From Chlorogloeopsis fritschii PCC 6912 (GTDB taxonomy: Bacteria; Cyanobacteriota; Cyanobacteriia; Cyanobacteriales; Nostocaceae): 64,000 nt of DNA. The stretch covers positions 1 through 64,000 of the forward strand of contig NZ_AJLN01000143.1 in assembly GCF_000317285.1 (NCBI RefSeq). The letters are read 5' to 3'. The notes under the pieces are model-generated. The model saw only the letters and a list, made by a program, of their open reading frames with translations. It was not told where the DNA came from and did no database searches. A program made the translations under genes and the position numbers. Numbering within the stretch: the first letter of the stretch is position 1; the number at the start of each line of letters is the position of its first letter. Of the stretch, positions 63,958 to 64,000 are shown in pieces.

Positions 63958-64000
63958 CAAAGTTAGAATTTGCATCAGCCGCAATTCTACCTCTAGGAAG

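Overview
The window comes from a heterocyst-forming, filamentous cyanobacterium (Nostocales type). The evidence is a contiguous nifB-fdxN-nifS-nifU-nifH-nifD-nifK-(Mo-nitro_C)-nifE-nifN-nifX-DUF269-DUF683-nifW-hesA-hesB-fdxH cluster, a nifD gene split by an XisA-type excision element, frequent GCGATCGC (HIP1) octamers, and many intergenic short tandem repeats.

Layout. 1-1107 is upstream non-coding DNA. 1108-24756 is the nitrogenase cluster, all on the plus strand except inside the nifD element. nifD is interrupted between 8072 and 15981 by a 7.9-kb element bounded by identical 12-bp direct repeats. The element carries xisA at its nifK-proximal end. Its other content is mostly decayed defence or toxin genes: a helicase/nuclease pair that looks like the remains of a pPIWI-RE island, an AIPR-type abortive-infection fragment, two PIN-toxin fragments, a PD-(D/E)XK fragment, a Uma2 protein and a DUF5677 protein. 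Excision in heterocysts would restore a 496-residue NifD.

25187-35915 holds genes consistent with heterocyst physiology: heme O synthase, a molbindin, a methyltransferase, a CBS-CP12 fusion, the hydrogenase protease HupW, two DUF2231 membrane proteins and a three-gene terminal oxidase. That oxidase lacks CuA ligands in subunit II and has the A2-type YSHPxV motif in subunit I, so it resembles the cyanobacterial alternative oxidase (ARTO/Cox3). 36015-43697 is mixed: DUF433, a PPOX-like flavoprotein, a lipoprotein Mn-SOD, a ferric-reductase-like flavocytochrome, and several frameshifted or truncated genes.

43721-52748 looks like a zinc-homeostasis neighbourhood: two metallophosphoesterase-like proteins (one strongly degenerate), a CobW-like NTPase, an FAD protein divergent from a Fur-family (Zur-like) regulator with a perfect 31-bp palindrome between them, and a His-rich CobW GTPase followed by folE with its own Zur-box-like site. 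53149-56108 contains a Ser/Thr kinase and a compact RiPP locus: a 100-residue precursor with four TTxxxxEE-like repeats followed by one ATP-grasp enzyme, i.e. a plesiocin-type graspetide pathway. This is the best candidate for an undescribed system. The rest is housekeeping: amidase, dnaG, a VOC-like protein, cysE, RidA, and an N-terminally truncated recQ at the right edge.

Repeats are pervasive. Complementary-arm tandem repeats fill most nif intergenic gaps and appear to have entered the coding ends of nifS and nifE and the interior of coxB. A 33-bp palindrome family has four copies near gene ends. All family assignments are by reading the sequence; none was checked by a database search.
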